Of a DNA stretch of 64,000 bases, positions 1 through 9,379 are shown one piece after another (the first letter of the stretch is position 1; every line of letters begins with the position of its first letter). The stretch is from NCBI RefSeq assembly GCF_009664855.1, contig NZ_CP045928.1:2120522-2184521 (forward strand). The letters are read 5' to 3'. Position numbers and translations under genes: made by a program. The stretch is from Flavobacterium sp. SLB02. Its GTDB lineage: Bacteria > Bacteroidota > Bacteroidia > Flavobacteriales > Flavobacteriaceae. The notes beneath the pieces were generated by a model. That model was not told where the DNA came from. It ran no database searches and saw only the letters and a program-made list of their open reading frames with translations.

Positions 1-84
1 GAATTAATTGCTGCTCTATTTCCGGATATGCATATAATTTCAAATGATAATAATGATTTTAAAATCCCAAAAAGTCATTTTTAA
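1..84 (+). CDS. 3' end of an unidentified gene (partial)
   Basis: Frame 1 is open from the first base of the window to a TAA at 82-84 and reads as 27 residues ending IPKSHF. The gene would start outside the window. Its composition is plausible for a soluble C-terminus, but 27 codons are too few to name a family. It lies 123 bp upstream of the DUF294 gene on the same strand. It could also be a chance open frame. Confidence 0.4.
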   Translation, partial: ELIAALFPDMHIISNDNNDFKIPKSHF

Positions 85-207
85 AGCCTGTAAATCATTA
101 AATTTTAACATTTTATTAAAATAATTACATTCTGGCAAAGATGCTTTCATTGTAAGAGTTTATTTTATTATTTTTACATTCGATACTTTAAAAAAATTAT
201 CAAACAT

Positions 208-2124
208 ATGAATACAATTGCTGAGCATATTGCAGATTTTTTAAAAGAATACCCGCCATTTGATAATTTAACTTTTCAGGAATTATCTGATATTGCTACG
301 AACATTCGTGTTATCAACTTAGAAAAACACGCTATACTTTTTCAAATTAACGACTTACTTCATGATAGTTTTTATGTTGTGGCTTCGGGTGTCATAAATT
401 TAACCACAATTGCTGATGCTGAAGAAACAATTATAAACAAATGCCATGAAGGCGACATTTTTGGTTTACGTCCGTTTTTTGCCAAAAATAACTATATGAT
501 GACAGCAAAAGCACGTGAAGAAAGTATTATTTATGCTATTCCGATCGCTGTTTTTAGGCCTTTTGTCGCTAATAATTCTGATGTTTTAAACTTTTTATTA
601 GAGAATTTTGCAATTAATTCAAGACATGCAAAAGACAATGTAAACTCTAACGGAAAACTGATTTCTGATACTGCTTTCTACGTAGATCAGCAATCAGAAA
701 TGCAATATATTCAATCACTTGCCTATAATAATTCTCCATTAACAACAGAATCTAATCGCATTATTAAAGATGTTGCGATCCTGATGACGGAATCAATGGT
801 AGATAACATTGTGATTTGCGAAAAGAATAATCCAATTGGTATCGTAACCAATGCTGATTTATCCTCTAAGATTGCAACTGGCCGCTATCCTATAACAGAA
901 ACGATTGATAAGATTATGTCATCTCCGGTAGTTACTGTGATCGAAAACGTTTCTCTTGCCGAAGCGCAATTGCTTATGCTTAAAAATAACGTAACGCATT
1001 TATGTGTTACCAAAGACGGTACAAGCAAATCTGCTGTAAAAGGAATCATTTCTGAGCACGATTTAATTGTGGCTCAGGCTAGTAATCCTGGTGTTTTAAT
1101 TAAAGAAATTAAACGCTCTCAGCTTCCTAAAGACTTAAAACAAATACGTGATCGTTTATCTGACTTGATTCAAAATTCGATTCAAAAGAATATTCCGATT
1201 TCACATGTTAGTAATATTGCCAGCGAAATTAACCTGGCTATCATAAAACGTGCTGTTGAGCTTTCGATTTTAGATTTAGGCTCACCTCCTGCCCGTTTTG
1301 CATGGTTAAGCATTGGTAGTCAAGGACGTAAGGAACAACTTTTACTTACAGATCAGGACAGTATTCTTATTTTTGAAGATGTTGCTCCTGAGAAATACAG
1401 AGAAGTAAAAGATTATTTTTTAAGACTGGCCAAAAGAACGACTTCTATCTTAGAAAAAGTTGGTTACGAATATTGTCCAAATGGTCATATGGGAAGTAAT
1501 ATGTTATGGTGTAAATCATTGACAGACTGGACAAAACAATACAACAGCTGGATGAATACTCCAGGTGAAAACAGTAATGATTTAAGCAGTATTTTCTTTG
1601 ATTATGAAATTGTTTTTGGAGAACCAAAGATCGAAGAAGTAATCGAAAATGTTATTTTTAAGAATGCTGTCAATAATACCTTATTCTTTGACTTTTTAGG
1701 CAACGATGCTTTAAAAAGAAATTCTCCTTTAAGTTTCTTCAAGAAATTTATTGTTGAAGAAGAAGGTCCGCATAAAACAAAATTTGATATTAAAACCCGC
1801 GCATTAATGCCATTAATTGATGCAGCACGTTTATTAATTTTAAATGCCAATATCAAAGGAATCAAAAATACTTATTTAAGATTCAAACAATTAGCAATAA
1901 CAGATTCTAAAAATGCTGAAATTTATTTAAGCTGTGCCGAAGCTTTTTTAACGCTGTCAAAATTTAGAACTGTCGAAGGATTAAAGAATGATGACTCAGG
2001 ACAATATATCAATTTGCGAGAAATGTCTAAAACAGACAAAGAAAAGTTAAAAAATGCCTTAACCCCAATGAAAGACCTTGAGGAACTAATTAAGAGTAAA
2101 TTTCAACTTACACAATTCTCATAA
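208..2124 (+). CDS. CNMP-CBS-DUF294 putative nucleotidyltransferase
   Basis: This 638-residue soluble protein has a cyclic-nucleotide-binding-like (CNMP) domain at about residues 15-130, a pair of CBS domains at about 165-290 and a DUF294 nucleotidyltransferase-like domain at about 300-450, followed by a helical DUF294 C-terminal domain. The nucleotidyltransferase signature is visible as IGSQGRKEQLLLTDQD, a GSxGRxE segment followed by DxD. Proteins of this architecture are predicted sensors of nucleotides that may modify a partner protein, as GlnD-type enzymes do; the substrate is not known. The stop is only 2 bp from the start of the DnaQ-like gene, so the two are almost certainly cotranscribed. 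In many bacteria this pair sits near acetyl-CoA synthetase and an acetate symporter, and acs is indeed the next gene here. The domain call is firm and the function is not. Confidence 0.85.
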   Translation: MNTIAEHIADFLKEYPPFDNLTFQELSDIATNIRVINLEKHAILFQINDLLHDSFYVVASGVINLTTIADAEETIINKCHEGDIFGLRPFFAKNNYMMTAKAREESIIYAIPIAVFRPFVANNSDVLNFLLENFAINSRHAKDNVNSNGKLISDTAFYVDQQSEMQYIQSLAYNNSPLTTESNRIIKDVAILMTESMVDNIVICEKNNPIGIVTNADLSSKIATGRYPITETIDKIMSSPVVTVIENVSLAEAQLLMLKNNVTHLCVTKDGTSKSAVKGIISEHDLIVAQASNPGVLIKEIKRSQLPKDLKQIRDRLSDLIQNSIQKNIPISHVSNIASEINLAIIKRAVELSILDLGSPPARFAWLSIGSQGRKEQLLLTDQDSILIFEDVAPEKYREVKDYFLRLAKRTTSILEKVGYEYCPNGHMGSNMLWCKSLTDWTKQYNSWMNTPGENSNDLSSIFFDYEIVFGEPKIEEVIENVIFKNAVNNTLFFDFLGNDALKRNSPLSFFKKFIVEEEGPHKTKFDIKTRALMPLIDAARLLILNANIKGIKNTYLRFKQLAITDSKNAEIYLSCAEAFLTLSKFRTVEGLKNDDSGQYINLREMSKTDKEKLKNALTPMKDLEELIKSKFQLTQFS

Positions 2125-2126
2125 AT

Positions 2127-2723
2127 ATGCTAGACTGGATTAAAAATATCAACAAAGAATATCCGGATTTCTGGAAAGAATACCTGACAAAATTCGAAAC
2201 AAAACCTAATAGATTTGTAGTTTTATCTACTGAAACTTCTGGGTTAAACCCTAATAAAGATGTTATTTTATCTCTGGGTGCTTTTTCAGTAATTGATGAT
2301 GGAATTGTAATAAAAGATAATTTCGAAGCTGTTTTACTGCAATACAAATTTTTGCAGGATAACGGACTTTCGAATGAGTTTATCATTGAAAGCAAAATGC
2401 TTAAAATGCCTGAACCAGATGCTATTGAAGCATTTGTTAACTTTATAGGCAATTCTATTTTAGTAGGACATCATATTAATTTTGATATCGAAATGCTAAA
2501 TGCGGCTTTAGAGCGTCTGGATTGTGGAAGATTGAAAAATGAAGCTTTAGACATTGATATGATGTACAGAAAATTAATGGACATCAATGACAAACAGTTT
2601 TCTTTGGACGACTTAAGCGAAATTTACAAAATTCCAAAAAGCGACCGAAATTCCTCTGCAGAAGATGCGTATAAAATTGCGCTGTTATTTTTGAAGTTGA
2701 AATCGAGATTAGGAATTAAGTAA
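2127..2723 (+). CDS. DnaQ-like (DEDD-fold) exonuclease domain protein, active site altered
   Basis: This 198-residue protein has the fold signature of the epsilon-type 3'-5' exonucleases. Motif I reads LSTETSGLNP, where active family members have DxETTG, so the first catalytic Asp is replaced by Ser. Motif II, VGHHINFDIEML, is intact. Motif III, RNSSAEDAYK, keeps the final Asp, but the general-base His five residues before it is Asn. Loss of two catalytic residues suggests weak or no nuclease activity, so the protein may act as a nucleic-acid- or nucleotide-binding partner of the DUF294 protein encoded 2 bp upstream. A shared terminator hairpin with acs follows about 180 bp downstream. Confidence 0.8.
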   Translation: MLDWIKNINKEYPDFWKEYLTKFETKPNRFVVLSTETSGLNPNKDVILSLGAFSVIDDGIVIKDNFEAVLLQYKFLQDNGLSNEFIIESKMLKMPEPDAIEAFVNFIGNSILVGHHINFDIEMLNAALERLDCGRLKNEALDIDMMYRKLMDINDKQFSLDDLSEIYKIPKSDRNSSAEDAYKIALLFLKLKSRLGIK

Positions 2724-2820
2724 AAAATTCAAACCATATAATATAAGTTATATAAGGAAATTTAAGTTTAGAATCTTTGCTATTATTATTTAAAGAAAAT
2801 ATAAGAAAACCCTTTTCTAT

Positions 2821-2863
2821 ACGGAGTTACTTGCGAAGATTTCTCCTTACGTCGAAATGACAA
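2821..2863 (+). repeat. single arm of a dispersed repeat
   Basis: The segment containing GGAGTTACTTGCGAAGATTT and then CTCC, GTCGAAATGACA matches the right arm of the inverted-repeat element at 15499-15593 with a few mismatches. It lies in the spacer between the converging exonuclease and acs genes and overlaps no gene. It looks like a degenerate half copy of a REP-like family. Confidence 0.6.
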
Positions 2864-2901
2864 AAAACGCGCTAAAATCTACAATTAATTTTTACAATAT
2901 A

Positions 2902-2936
2902 AAAAAATGCCTCTTAAAATTAAGAGGCATTTTTTA
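2902..2936. terminator. bidirectional intrinsic terminator
   Basis: Stem TGCCTCTTA (2908-2916) pairs with TAAGAGGCA (2921-2929) across a 4-nt loop, extended by an A-tract on the left and a T-tract on the right. It lies between the ends of two converging genes and can serve both strands. Confidence 0.85.
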
Positions 2937-2953
2937 TTCTATTATTTTCAAAA

Positions 2954-4864
2954 TTAAGAAATTCTTTCGTTCTTAATTTCGTCTACAATTTCCGGATTCA
3001 ATAAAGTCGAAATATCTCCAAAGTTCGAGTAATCACCTTCGGCAATCTTACGTAAAATTCTACGCATGATTTTTCCTGAACGTGTTTTTGGCAAACCAGA
3101 TACGAACTGAATTTTATCTAATTTGGCAATTGGTCCAATATGATCAGAAATATATTGATTGATCTCTTTGGTTAAGTTAGCTCTATCTCTATATTCTCCA
3201 GTTTCTTTTAGAATCACAAAGCCATATAAAGCATTTCCTTTAATATCGTGTGGGAATCCAACAATTGCAGATTCTGCAACTGCAGGATGCTCGTTGATTG
3301 CATCTTCGATAGGAGCTGTTCCTAAATTATGTCCTGAAACAATTACAACATCATCTACCCTACCGGTAATTCTATAATATCCAACTTCGTCTCTTAAAGC
3401 TCCATCTCCTGTAAAATATTTTCCAGGGAAAGCAGAGAAGTAAGTGTCTTTGTAACGTTGGTGATCTCCCCAGATTGTTCTGGCGATTCCTGGCCATGGA
3501 AATTTTATACACAAACTACCTACAACCTGATTTCCTTCGATCTCGTTGCGTTTTTCATCCATCAAAACGGGTTGAATTCCCGGTAATGGCAAAGTTGCAT
3601 AGGTTGGTTTTGTTGGCGTTACAAAAGCAATTGGCGAAATCATGATTCCACCCGTTTCTGTTTGCCACCACGTATCAACCACCGGACATCTTTTATCTCC
3701 AACGTGGTCATTAAACCAGTGCCAGGCTTCTTCGTTGATAGGCTCCCCTACTGATCCAATAACTTTTAGCGATTTTAGAGGATATTTTTGAATATAATCT
3801 AAACTTTCTTTTGCTAATGAACGGATAGCGGTTGGTGCTGTATAAAACTGAGTTACTTTGTGTTTTTCGATAATATCCCAAAAACGGCTAAAATCCGGAT
3901 AAGACGGTACACCTTCAAAAATTACGGTTGTTCCTCCATTCAATAATGGTCCGTATAATATATAAGAGTGACCTGTAATCCAGCCAATATCTGCAGTACA
4001 CCAGAAAATATCATTTTCTTCATGACTAAAAACATTTTTAAAAGTATAGGCTGTGTAAACCATATATCCGGCTGTGGTATGCACCATTCCTTTAGGTTTT
4101 CCTGTAGATCCGGAAGTATACAAAATAAATAAAGGATCTTCGGCATCCATAATTTCAGCAACGCTATTATCTAAAGCTGCATCCAATAAAGGCTGTAACC
4201 ATTGGTCACGTCCTTCTTTCATTTTAACGTTAGTGTTTGTTCTTTTTACAACCAAAACGTTAGAAACAGATGGGCAGGTATCTAATGCTTCATCTACAAT
4301 TCCTTTTAAATCAATGTTTTTATTTCCTCTGTAACCTCCATCTGAAGTAATTACCATTTTACACTCGCAATCATTGATTCTTGCAGAAACCGCCGAAGCT
4401 GAAAATCCTGCAAAAATAACAGAGTGAATTGCCCCTATTCTGGCGCAAGCTAAAACTGCAACAGCCAATTCAGGAATCATTGGTAAATAAATACAAACTC
4501 TGTCTCCTTTACGAACACCTTGCTCACGCAAAACATTCGCCATTTTCGAAACTTTTTCGTATAGTTCGTTATACGTTATATGTAAAGCACTTTCTGAAGG
4601 ATCATTTGGTTCAAAAATAATCGCCGTTTTTTCCCCTCTTTTACTTAAGTGTCTATCGATGCAATTTTTGGTAATGTTAACTTTTGCGTCAGTAAACCAT
4701 TTCACTTCGGCATCAGCCATATTAAAATCAACTACTTTTTCCCATTGTTGGTACCAGGTAAAATTTTCTTCAGCAATCTTCCCCCAAAACTTCCTTGGTT
4801 CCCTTATTGACTTATTGTAATGTTTAAAATATTGTTCTAAATTTTCAATTTTATAATAACTCAT
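2954..4864 (-). CDS. acs: acetyl-CoA synthetase (AMP-forming)
   Basis: The enzyme activates acetate with ATP and CoA to acetyl-CoA through acetyl-AMP. The start at 4864 (MSYYKIENLEQYF) gives 636 residues, the usual length; an in-frame extension to 4951 would add 29 residues rich in Phe and Asn that do not look like the family's N-terminus. The ACAS N-terminal segment (WFTDAKVNITKNCIDRH), the adenylation P-loop-like motif YTSGSTGKPKG, DTWWQTETG and the C-terminal GxGK-like loop PKTRSGKIMRRILRK, whose catalytic Lys is controlled by acetylation in known Acs enzymes, are all present. It is a single gene on the minus strand. Its proximity to the DUF294/DnaQ pair recalls acetate-utilisation loci in other phyla. 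Confidence 0.96.
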   Translation of the reverse strand: MSYYKIENLEQYFKHYNKSIREPRKFWGKIAEENFTWYQQWEKVVDFNMADAEVKWFTDAKVNITKNCIDRHLSKRGEKTAIIFEPNDPSESALHITYNELYEKVSKMANVLREQGVRKGDRVCIYLPMIPELAVAVLACARIGAIHSVIFAGFSASAVSARINDCECKMVITSDGGYRGNKNIDLKGIVDEALDTCPSVSNVLVVKRTNTNVKMKEGRDQWLQPLLDAALDNSVAEIMDAEDPLFILYTSGSTGKPKGMVHTTAGYMVYTAYTFKNVFSHEENDIFWCTADIGWITGHSYILYGPLLNGGTTVIFEGVPSYPDFSRFWDIIEKHKVTQFYTAPTAIRSLAKESLDYIQKYPLKSLKVIGSVGEPINEEAWHWFNDHVGDKRCPVVDTWWQTETGGIMISPIAFVTPTKPTYATLPLPGIQPVLMDEKRNEIEGNQVVGSLCIKFPWPGIARTIWGDHQRYKDTYFSAFPGKYFTGDGALRDEVGYYRITGRVDDVVIVSGHNLGTAPIEDAINEHPAVAESAIVGFPHDIKGNALYGFVILKETGEYRDRANLTKEINQYISDHIGPIAKLDKIQFVSGLPKTRSGKIMRRILRKIAEGDYSNFGDISTLLNPEIVDEIKNERIS

Positions 4865-5025
4865 ATGTTTTTGGAATTTTTTTATAAATGTATTAAATAT
4901 CAGCGTATTCTTAAAATTATTTAATTCATAAATTTTATCTAAAAAAAACACATATTAAAAAAAATATTGCTTTTTTCTACATAAACTATAAAATTTTACT
5001 TTTTTAACCAAAAAAGCATGTTGCA

Positions 5026-5059
5026 AAAAAGGCACAGTAAATGAATACCATGCCTTTTT
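5026..5059 (-). terminator. probable terminator hairpin
   Basis: AAAAAGGCA (5026-5034) pairs with TGCCTTTTT (5051-5059) around a 16-nt loop. Read on the minus strand the stem ends in a T-run. It is about 300 bp past the ilvC stop and is the first terminator-like structure downstream of it. Confidence 0.5.
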
Positions 5060-5206
5060 ATTTTAACAATTTCAATAACAATTAATTTTGTAATTCTGTA
5101 TTACAATGCATTGGTCTATTTTGAAAATAGCAGCATCTGTATTAATTATAAATGAAACTTCAACAAGTATATCTTTTACCAAATATACCCCTTATTAGGG
5201 ATTAGC

Positions 5207-5242
5207 TTCACTTAACTTACTTGCTCGCAGAAGTTAAGTGAA
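5207..5242 (-). repeat. perfect 12-bp inverted repeat, 12-nt loop
   Basis: TTCACTTAACTT at 5207-5218 is the exact reverse complement of AAGTTAAGTGAA at 5231-5242. There is no T-run after it on either strand, so it is not an ordinary terminator. It could be an RNA structure in the ilvC 3' region or a protein-binding site. Confidence 0.6.
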
Positions 5243-5358
5243 TGCAATATACATCTATATCCATTTTTTTTTAATAAGTGCTTACTAATTCAAAATATCA
5301 TACAAAACAAAGATACAGTGCAAATTCCACAACCGAATGTGTGGTAATTCCCAATTTA

Positions 5359-6828
5359 TTATCCAATTTTTTTCATTGCAGTCATAGACTCTCTCAACCA
5401 TGCTCCTACTTCTTCGATAGGATGTTGACGAATTTCTTTGTTTACTGCAATTAAGATTGCATTGTCTACTCCGTTAGAAGTCGAGAATGGTTTTCCTATA
5501 ACATTAGTTTCAACAGTTTTCATATAATCTGTCAATAACGGTTTACAAGCGTGGTCGAATAAATAACAACCATATTCTGCTGTATCCGAGATTACACGGT
5601 TCATTTCAAATAATTTTTTTCTTGCAATTGTATTAGCAATCAAAGGCAATTCGTGTAATGACTCATAATAAGCTGATTCTTCGATAATTCCAGCTTCTGT
5701 CATGGTTTCGAAAGCTAATTCTACACCAGCTTTCACCATTGCAATCATTAAAACTCCGTTGTCAAAATATTCCTGCTCAGCAATTGGCGCATCAGTTGGA
5801 GCTGTTTTCTCAAAGTTAGTTTCTCCTGTTGCAGCTCTCCATGTCAATAAGTTTTTATCGTCATTAGCCCAGTCAATCATCATAGTTCTTGAGAATTCTC
5901 CTGAAATAATATCATCCTGGTGTTTTTGGAATAACGGACGCATAATGTCTTTTAATTCTTCAGCAATTTCGTAAGCTTCGATTTTTGCCGGGTTAGACAA
6001 ACGATCCATCATATTGGTAATACCTCCATGTTTCAACGCTTCTGTGATAGTTTCCCATCCGTATTGAATTAATTTTGAAGCATATGCAGGCTCGATTCCT
6101 TTTTCTACCATTTTATCAAAACACAAAATAGATCCTGTTTGCAATAATCCGCAAAGGATAGTTTGCTCACCCATTAAATCTGATTTTACTTCAGCAACGA
6201 ATGATGATTTTAAAACTCCTGCTTTATGTCCTCCGGTTGCTACAGCATAAGCTTTTGCCTGATCTAAACCAAAACCGTTTGGATCATTCTCCGGGTGAAC
6301 AGCGATAAGTGTTGGCACACCAAATCCTCTTTTGTATTCTTCACGAACCTCAGAACCTGGACATTTAGGCGCACACATAATTACTGTAATATCTTTACGA
6401 ATCTGCATTCCTTCTTCAACAATATTAAATCCGTGAGAGTATGCTAAAGTCGAACCTTGTTTCATTAATGGCATAATGGCGGTAACTACAGCAGTATGTT
6501 GTTTATCTGGTGTTAAGTTACAAACTAGATCAGCAGTTGGAATTAATTCTTCGTAAGTACCTACTGTAAATCCGTTTTCAGTAGCATTTTTATAAGAAGC
6601 TCTTTTTTCAGCGATTGCATCTGCACGTAATGCATATGAAATGTCTAATCCGGAATCTCTCATGTTTAACCCCTGATTCAAACCTTGTGCACCACAGCCT
6701 ACAATGACAACTTTTTTTCCTGCTAATGCTGAAATCCCGTCTGCAAATTCTGATTGCTCCATAAATTCGCAAACGCCTAATTGTTCTAATTGTAATCTAA
6801 GTGGTAATGTATTGAAATAATTTGCCAT
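5359..6828 (-). CDS. ilvC: ketol-acid reductoisomerase, long (class II) form
   Basis: IlvC converts acetolactate or acetohydroxybutyrate to the dihydroxy acids of the Val/Ile pathway using NADPH and Mg2+. At 489 residues it is the long class II form with a duplicated C-terminal knotted domain, like the E. coli enzyme. The Rossmann motif [14 protein letters not shown] is at about residues 34-48, and the following loop ([16 protein letters not shown]) carries the Arg, Lys and Ser residues expected for NADPH binding. The acidic metal ligands of the C-terminal domain are in segments such as [11 protein letters not shown]. It is the last gene of the ilvD-ilvB-ilvN-ilvC series, 64 bp after ilvN. 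Confidence 0.96.
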   Translation of the reverse strand: MANYFNTLPLRLQLEQLGVCEFMEQSEFADGISALAGKKVVIVGCGAQGLNQGLNMRDSGLDISYALRADAIAEKRASYKNATENGFTVGTYEELIPTADLVCNLTPDKQHTAVVTAIMPLMKQGSTLAYSHGFNIVEEGMQIRKDITVIMCAPKCPGSEVREEYKRGFGVPTLIAVHPENDPNGFGLDQAKAYAVATGGHKAGVLKSSFVAEVKSDLMGEQTILCGLLQTGSILCFDKMVEKGIEPAYASKLIQYGWETITEALKHGGITNMMDRLSNPAKIEAYEIAEELKDIMRPLFQKHQDDIISGEFSRTMMIDWANDDKNLLTWRAATGETNFEKTAPTDAPIAEQEYFDNGVLMIAMVKAGVELAFETMTEAGIIEESAYYESLHELPLIANTIARKKLFEMNRVISDTAEYGCYLFDHACKPLLTDYMKTVETNVIGKPFSTSNGVDNAILIAVNKEIRQHPIEEVGAWLRESMTAMKKIG

Positions 6829-6892
6829 TTTGTTTTTAATATTTAATGAGTGTTGTAATTTAATAATTGATTAATATGTAACTAAGATGATA

Positions 6893-7414
6893 CTATTTGA
6901 ATGTTTCTAACAATGATGAAATTTCCATTTTTTGTTTAGAAACTGATATTCTGCCCGAACGCACAAATTGCATAATGCCGTAAGGTTTGAACTTTGCATA
7001 TAATTCTTCAATTTCAGAACGTCTTCCTGATTTTGAAATCACGAAGAAATCACGAGAAACGGTTACGATTGTTGCCTGACTTTCTTTGATGATATTTTGA
7101 ATTTGTTTTTCATCAAACAATAAACTTGAAGCAATTTTGAATAAAGCATTTTCAAGATAAATAGTCTCTTCATCTGTATGATAAAAAGCTTTTATTACTT
7201 CTATTTGCTTTTCTATCTGCCCCACAATATTCTTAACCCATTTCTCCGTTGTATTTACAACGATAATAAATCTAGAAACATTCTCTATTTCTGATTCTGA
7301 AACATTTAGGCTTAATATATTAATGTGACGCTTTAAGAATATACCTGATATTCTATTTAACAACCCCACGTTATTTTCTGAGTATACCGATATGGTAAAT
7401 GTTTTATCTTCCAT
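6893..7414 (-). CDS. ilvN: acetolactate synthase small (regulatory) subunit
   Basis: This 173-residue protein has an N-terminal ACT domain (FTISVYSENNVGLLNRISGIF) that in this family binds the feedback inhibitor valine, followed by the ALS small-subunit C-terminal domain. It is expected to associate with and stimulate IlvB. It lies between ilvB and ilvC on the minus strand. The 90-bp spacer to ilvB holds an inverted repeat. Confidence 0.93.
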   Translation of the reverse strand: MEDKTFTISVYSENNVGLLNRISGIFLKRHINILSLNVSESEIENVSRFIIVVNTTEKWVKNIVGQIEKQIEVIKAFYHTDEETIYLENALFKIASSLLFDEKQIQNIIKESQATIVTVSRDFFVISKSGRRSEIEELYAKFKPYGIMQFVRSGRISVSKQKMEISSLLETFK

Positions 7415-7439
7415 GTAATTTTTGTTTAAAGTTTATTTT

Positions 7440-7495
7440 GTTTCAGGTTTGAAGTTCCAATCTTAACTTGAAACTTTTAACCTGAAACCTGAAAC
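7440..7495. repeat. inverted repeat in the ilvB-ilvN spacer
   Basis: GTTTCAGGTT (7440-7449) is the reverse complement of AACCTGAAAC, which occurs twice in overlapping form at 7479-7488 and 7486-7495. The spacer also contains TTGAAACTTTT. It is one of several operon spacers filled by a local word in inverted orientation. Confidence 0.65.
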
Positions 7496-7504
7496 TTTTT
7501 TTCT

Positions 7505-9193
7505 TTAGCTTAATCTAATTTCAGAAACACATGCTCCTGTTGGAATCATTGGGAATACATTATTCTCTTTTTCGACCATAACTTCTAAGAAATAAGAATC
7601 TTTTGAAGCCATCATTTCTGCGACAGCTGCATCCAGATCTTCTCTTTGTGTTACTTTTTTAGATTTAATGTAATATCCTTCTGCAATGGCAACAAAATTT
7701 GGATTAATCATATTTGTAGAAGCGTATCGGTTATCAAAAAATAACTCTTGCCACTGACGTACCATCCCTAAGAATTCATTGTTCAGGATAACAATTTTTA
7801 CCGGAACTTTTGTCTGGAAAATTGTACCTAATTCCTGAATGGTCATCTGGAAACCGCCATCTCCAATGATAGCTACTACTTCTCGATCCGGCCTTCCCAT
7901 CTTAGCTCCAATCGAAGCCGGCAATGCAAATCCCATTGTTCCTAAACCTCCCGAGGTAATATTACTCTTGGTCTGATTAAATTTAGCGTAACGACAAGCA
8001 AACATTTGATGTTGTCCAACATCTGAAACAATAATCGCATCGCCTTTTGAGTGTTTGTTGATCATTTCCATAGTTTCACCCATCGAAATACCTTTATTGT
8101 TTGTTGGGTTTAACTCTTCGTTTATAACCGTTTCTACTTCTATTTTATGTAATTCTTTGAATTCGTTATGCCACAAATCATGTGATTTTGCTTCAATTAA
8201 TGGCAATAACGCATTTAAAGATTCTCTTACGTCTCCTAAAACAGCTACTTCAGTTTTTACGTTTTTATCAACTTCTGCAGGATCAATTTCAAAGTGAATT
8301 ACTTTTGCCTGTTTTGCGTAAGTTTTTAAGTTTCCGGTAACACGATCGTCAAAACGCATCCCTAAAGCAATTAAAACATCGCATTCGTTTGTCAATAAAT
8401 TTGGCGCATAATTCCCATGCATTCCTAACATTCCAACGTTTAACGGGTGATCTGTAGGCAAAGCCGAAAGTCCAAGGATAGTCCATCCTGCCGGAATTCC
8501 TGATTTTTCGATAAATGCTTTTAATTGTTCTTCGGCCTGACCAAGGATTATTCCCTGACCAAAAACGATAAACGGTTTTTTAGCACTATTGATCAAAGCA
8601 GCAGCTTCGGCTACTTTGTCTAATTTTAATTTAGGAACCGGAATATAACTTCTGATTCCTGTACATTTTTCGTAACTAAATTCGAACTCATCAAACTGAG
8701 CGTTCTTAGTAATATCGATCAATACAGGCCCCGGACGTCCGGAACGTGCAATGTAAAATGCTTTTGCTATAATTTCAGGAATTTGAGAAGCTTCAGTAAC
8801 CTGATAATTCCATTTGGTCACCGGAGTTGAAATCCCGATAATATCCGTTTCCTGAAAAGCATCAGAACCCAACAAATGCCTTCCCACCTGTCCTGTAATA
8901 CAAACCATTGGTGTTGAGTCGATTTGAGCATCTGCAATTCCTGTGACTAGGTTTGTAGCTCCCGGTCCTGAAGTAGCAATCGCTACCCCCACTTTTCCTG
9001 TAGCTCTTGCATATCCCTGAGCTGCATGTGTTGCACCTTGTTCGTGACGCACTAAAACGTGGTGTAATTGATCCTGAAATTTATATAATTCGTCGTAAAC
9101 AGGCATTATGGCTCCTCCCGGATATCCGTAAACCAAATCTACTCCCTCTGCTAATAAACATCTAATAACGGCTTCTGCCCCTGATATTTTCAT
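7505..9193 (-). CDS. ilvB: acetolactate synthase large (catalytic) subunit
   Basis: The ThDP- and FAD-dependent enzyme condenses pyruvate with pyruvate or 2-oxobutyrate. I choose the start at 9193 (MKISGAEAVIRCLLAEGV), giving 562 residues; a 10-residue in-frame extension to 9223 is unlike the family. The catalytic Glu lies in VRHEQGATHAAQGYARATG at about residue 48, the ThDP motif GDGGFQMTIQELGT is at about 434, and the NNEFLGMVRQWQ segment typical of AHAS follows. It sits between ilvD and ilvN; the ilvD-ilvB spacer carries a 15-bp inverted repeat. Confidence 0.95.
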   Translation of the reverse strand: MKISGAEAVIRCLLAEGVDLVYGYPGGAIMPVYDELYKFQDQLHHVLVRHEQGATHAAQGYARATGKVGVAIATSGPGATNLVTGIADAQIDSTPMVCITGQVGRHLLGSDAFQETDIIGISTPVTKWNYQVTEASQIPEIIAKAFYIARSGRPGPVLIDITKNAQFDEFEFSYEKCTGIRSYIPVPKLKLDKVAEAAALINSAKKPFIVFGQGIILGQAEEQLKAFIEKSGIPAGWTILGLSALPTDHPLNVGMLGMHGNYAPNLLTNECDVLIALGMRFDDRVTGNLKTYAKQAKVIHFEIDPAEVDKNVKTEVAVLGDVRESLNALLPLIEAKSHDLWHNEFKELHKIEVETVINEELNPTNNKGISMGETMEMINKHSKGDAIIVSDVGQHQMFACRYAKFNQTKSNITSGGLGTMGFALPASIGAKMGRPDREVVAIIGDGGFQMTIQELGTIFQTKVPVKIVILNNEFLGMVRQWQELFFDNRYASTNMINPNFVAIAEGYYIKSKKVTQREDLDAAVAEMMASKDSYFLEVMVEKENNVFPMIPTGACVSEIRLS

Positions 9194-9245
9194 AGTATAT
9201 TTTTTCTCAAAAATCAATATCAAAAATCAATTTAAAATTCAATTT

Positions 9246-9328
9246 AAAATTCAATAGCAATGTCAAAAATCAATTTCAGTATTAGTATTAAATTGATCTT
9301 TCTTTATTTCTATTTGCTATTGAATTTT
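9246..9328. repeat. 15-bp inverted repeat in the ilvD-ilvB spacer
   Basis: AAAATTCAATAGCAA (9246-9260) is an exact inverted match of TTGCTATTGAATTTT (9314-9328). Around it the words CAATTTAAAATTCAA and AATTG-ATTG recur from about 9210 to 9376. The spacer of 186 bp holds no gene. Confidence 0.7.
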
Positions 9329-9379
9329 GTTATTGTAATTGGTATTGCATTTGATATTGTAATTGACATTGTTATTTAA

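Larger units (their letters stand above)
4865..5358. other. 494-bp intergenic region between acs and ilvC with two hairpins
   Basis: No gene is supported here. On the minus strand, as the 3' region of ilvC, it holds a TATCTTTG box (5308-5315), a perfect 12-bp inverted repeat TTCACTTAACTT/AAGTTAAGTGAA (5207-5218 and 5231-5242, 12-nt loop), and a terminator-like hairpin AAAAAGGCA/TGCCTTTTT (5026-5034 and 5051-5059). The longest minus-strand reading frame I noticed after the first box is 15 codons. The layout of box, stem-loop and terminator could be a small RNA of about 280 nt or simply a long 3' UTR. Confidence 0.45.

Noticed and set aside
1445..2452. Minus-strand frames of 60-114 codons under the DUF294 and DnaQ-like genes.
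   Set aside because: They are antisense shadows of well-supported genes with no recognisable domain.
4865..4951. 29-residue N-terminal extension of Acs.
   Set aside because: The 636-residue form from 4864 has the family's length and usual N-terminus; the extension is low-complexity AT-rich sequence.
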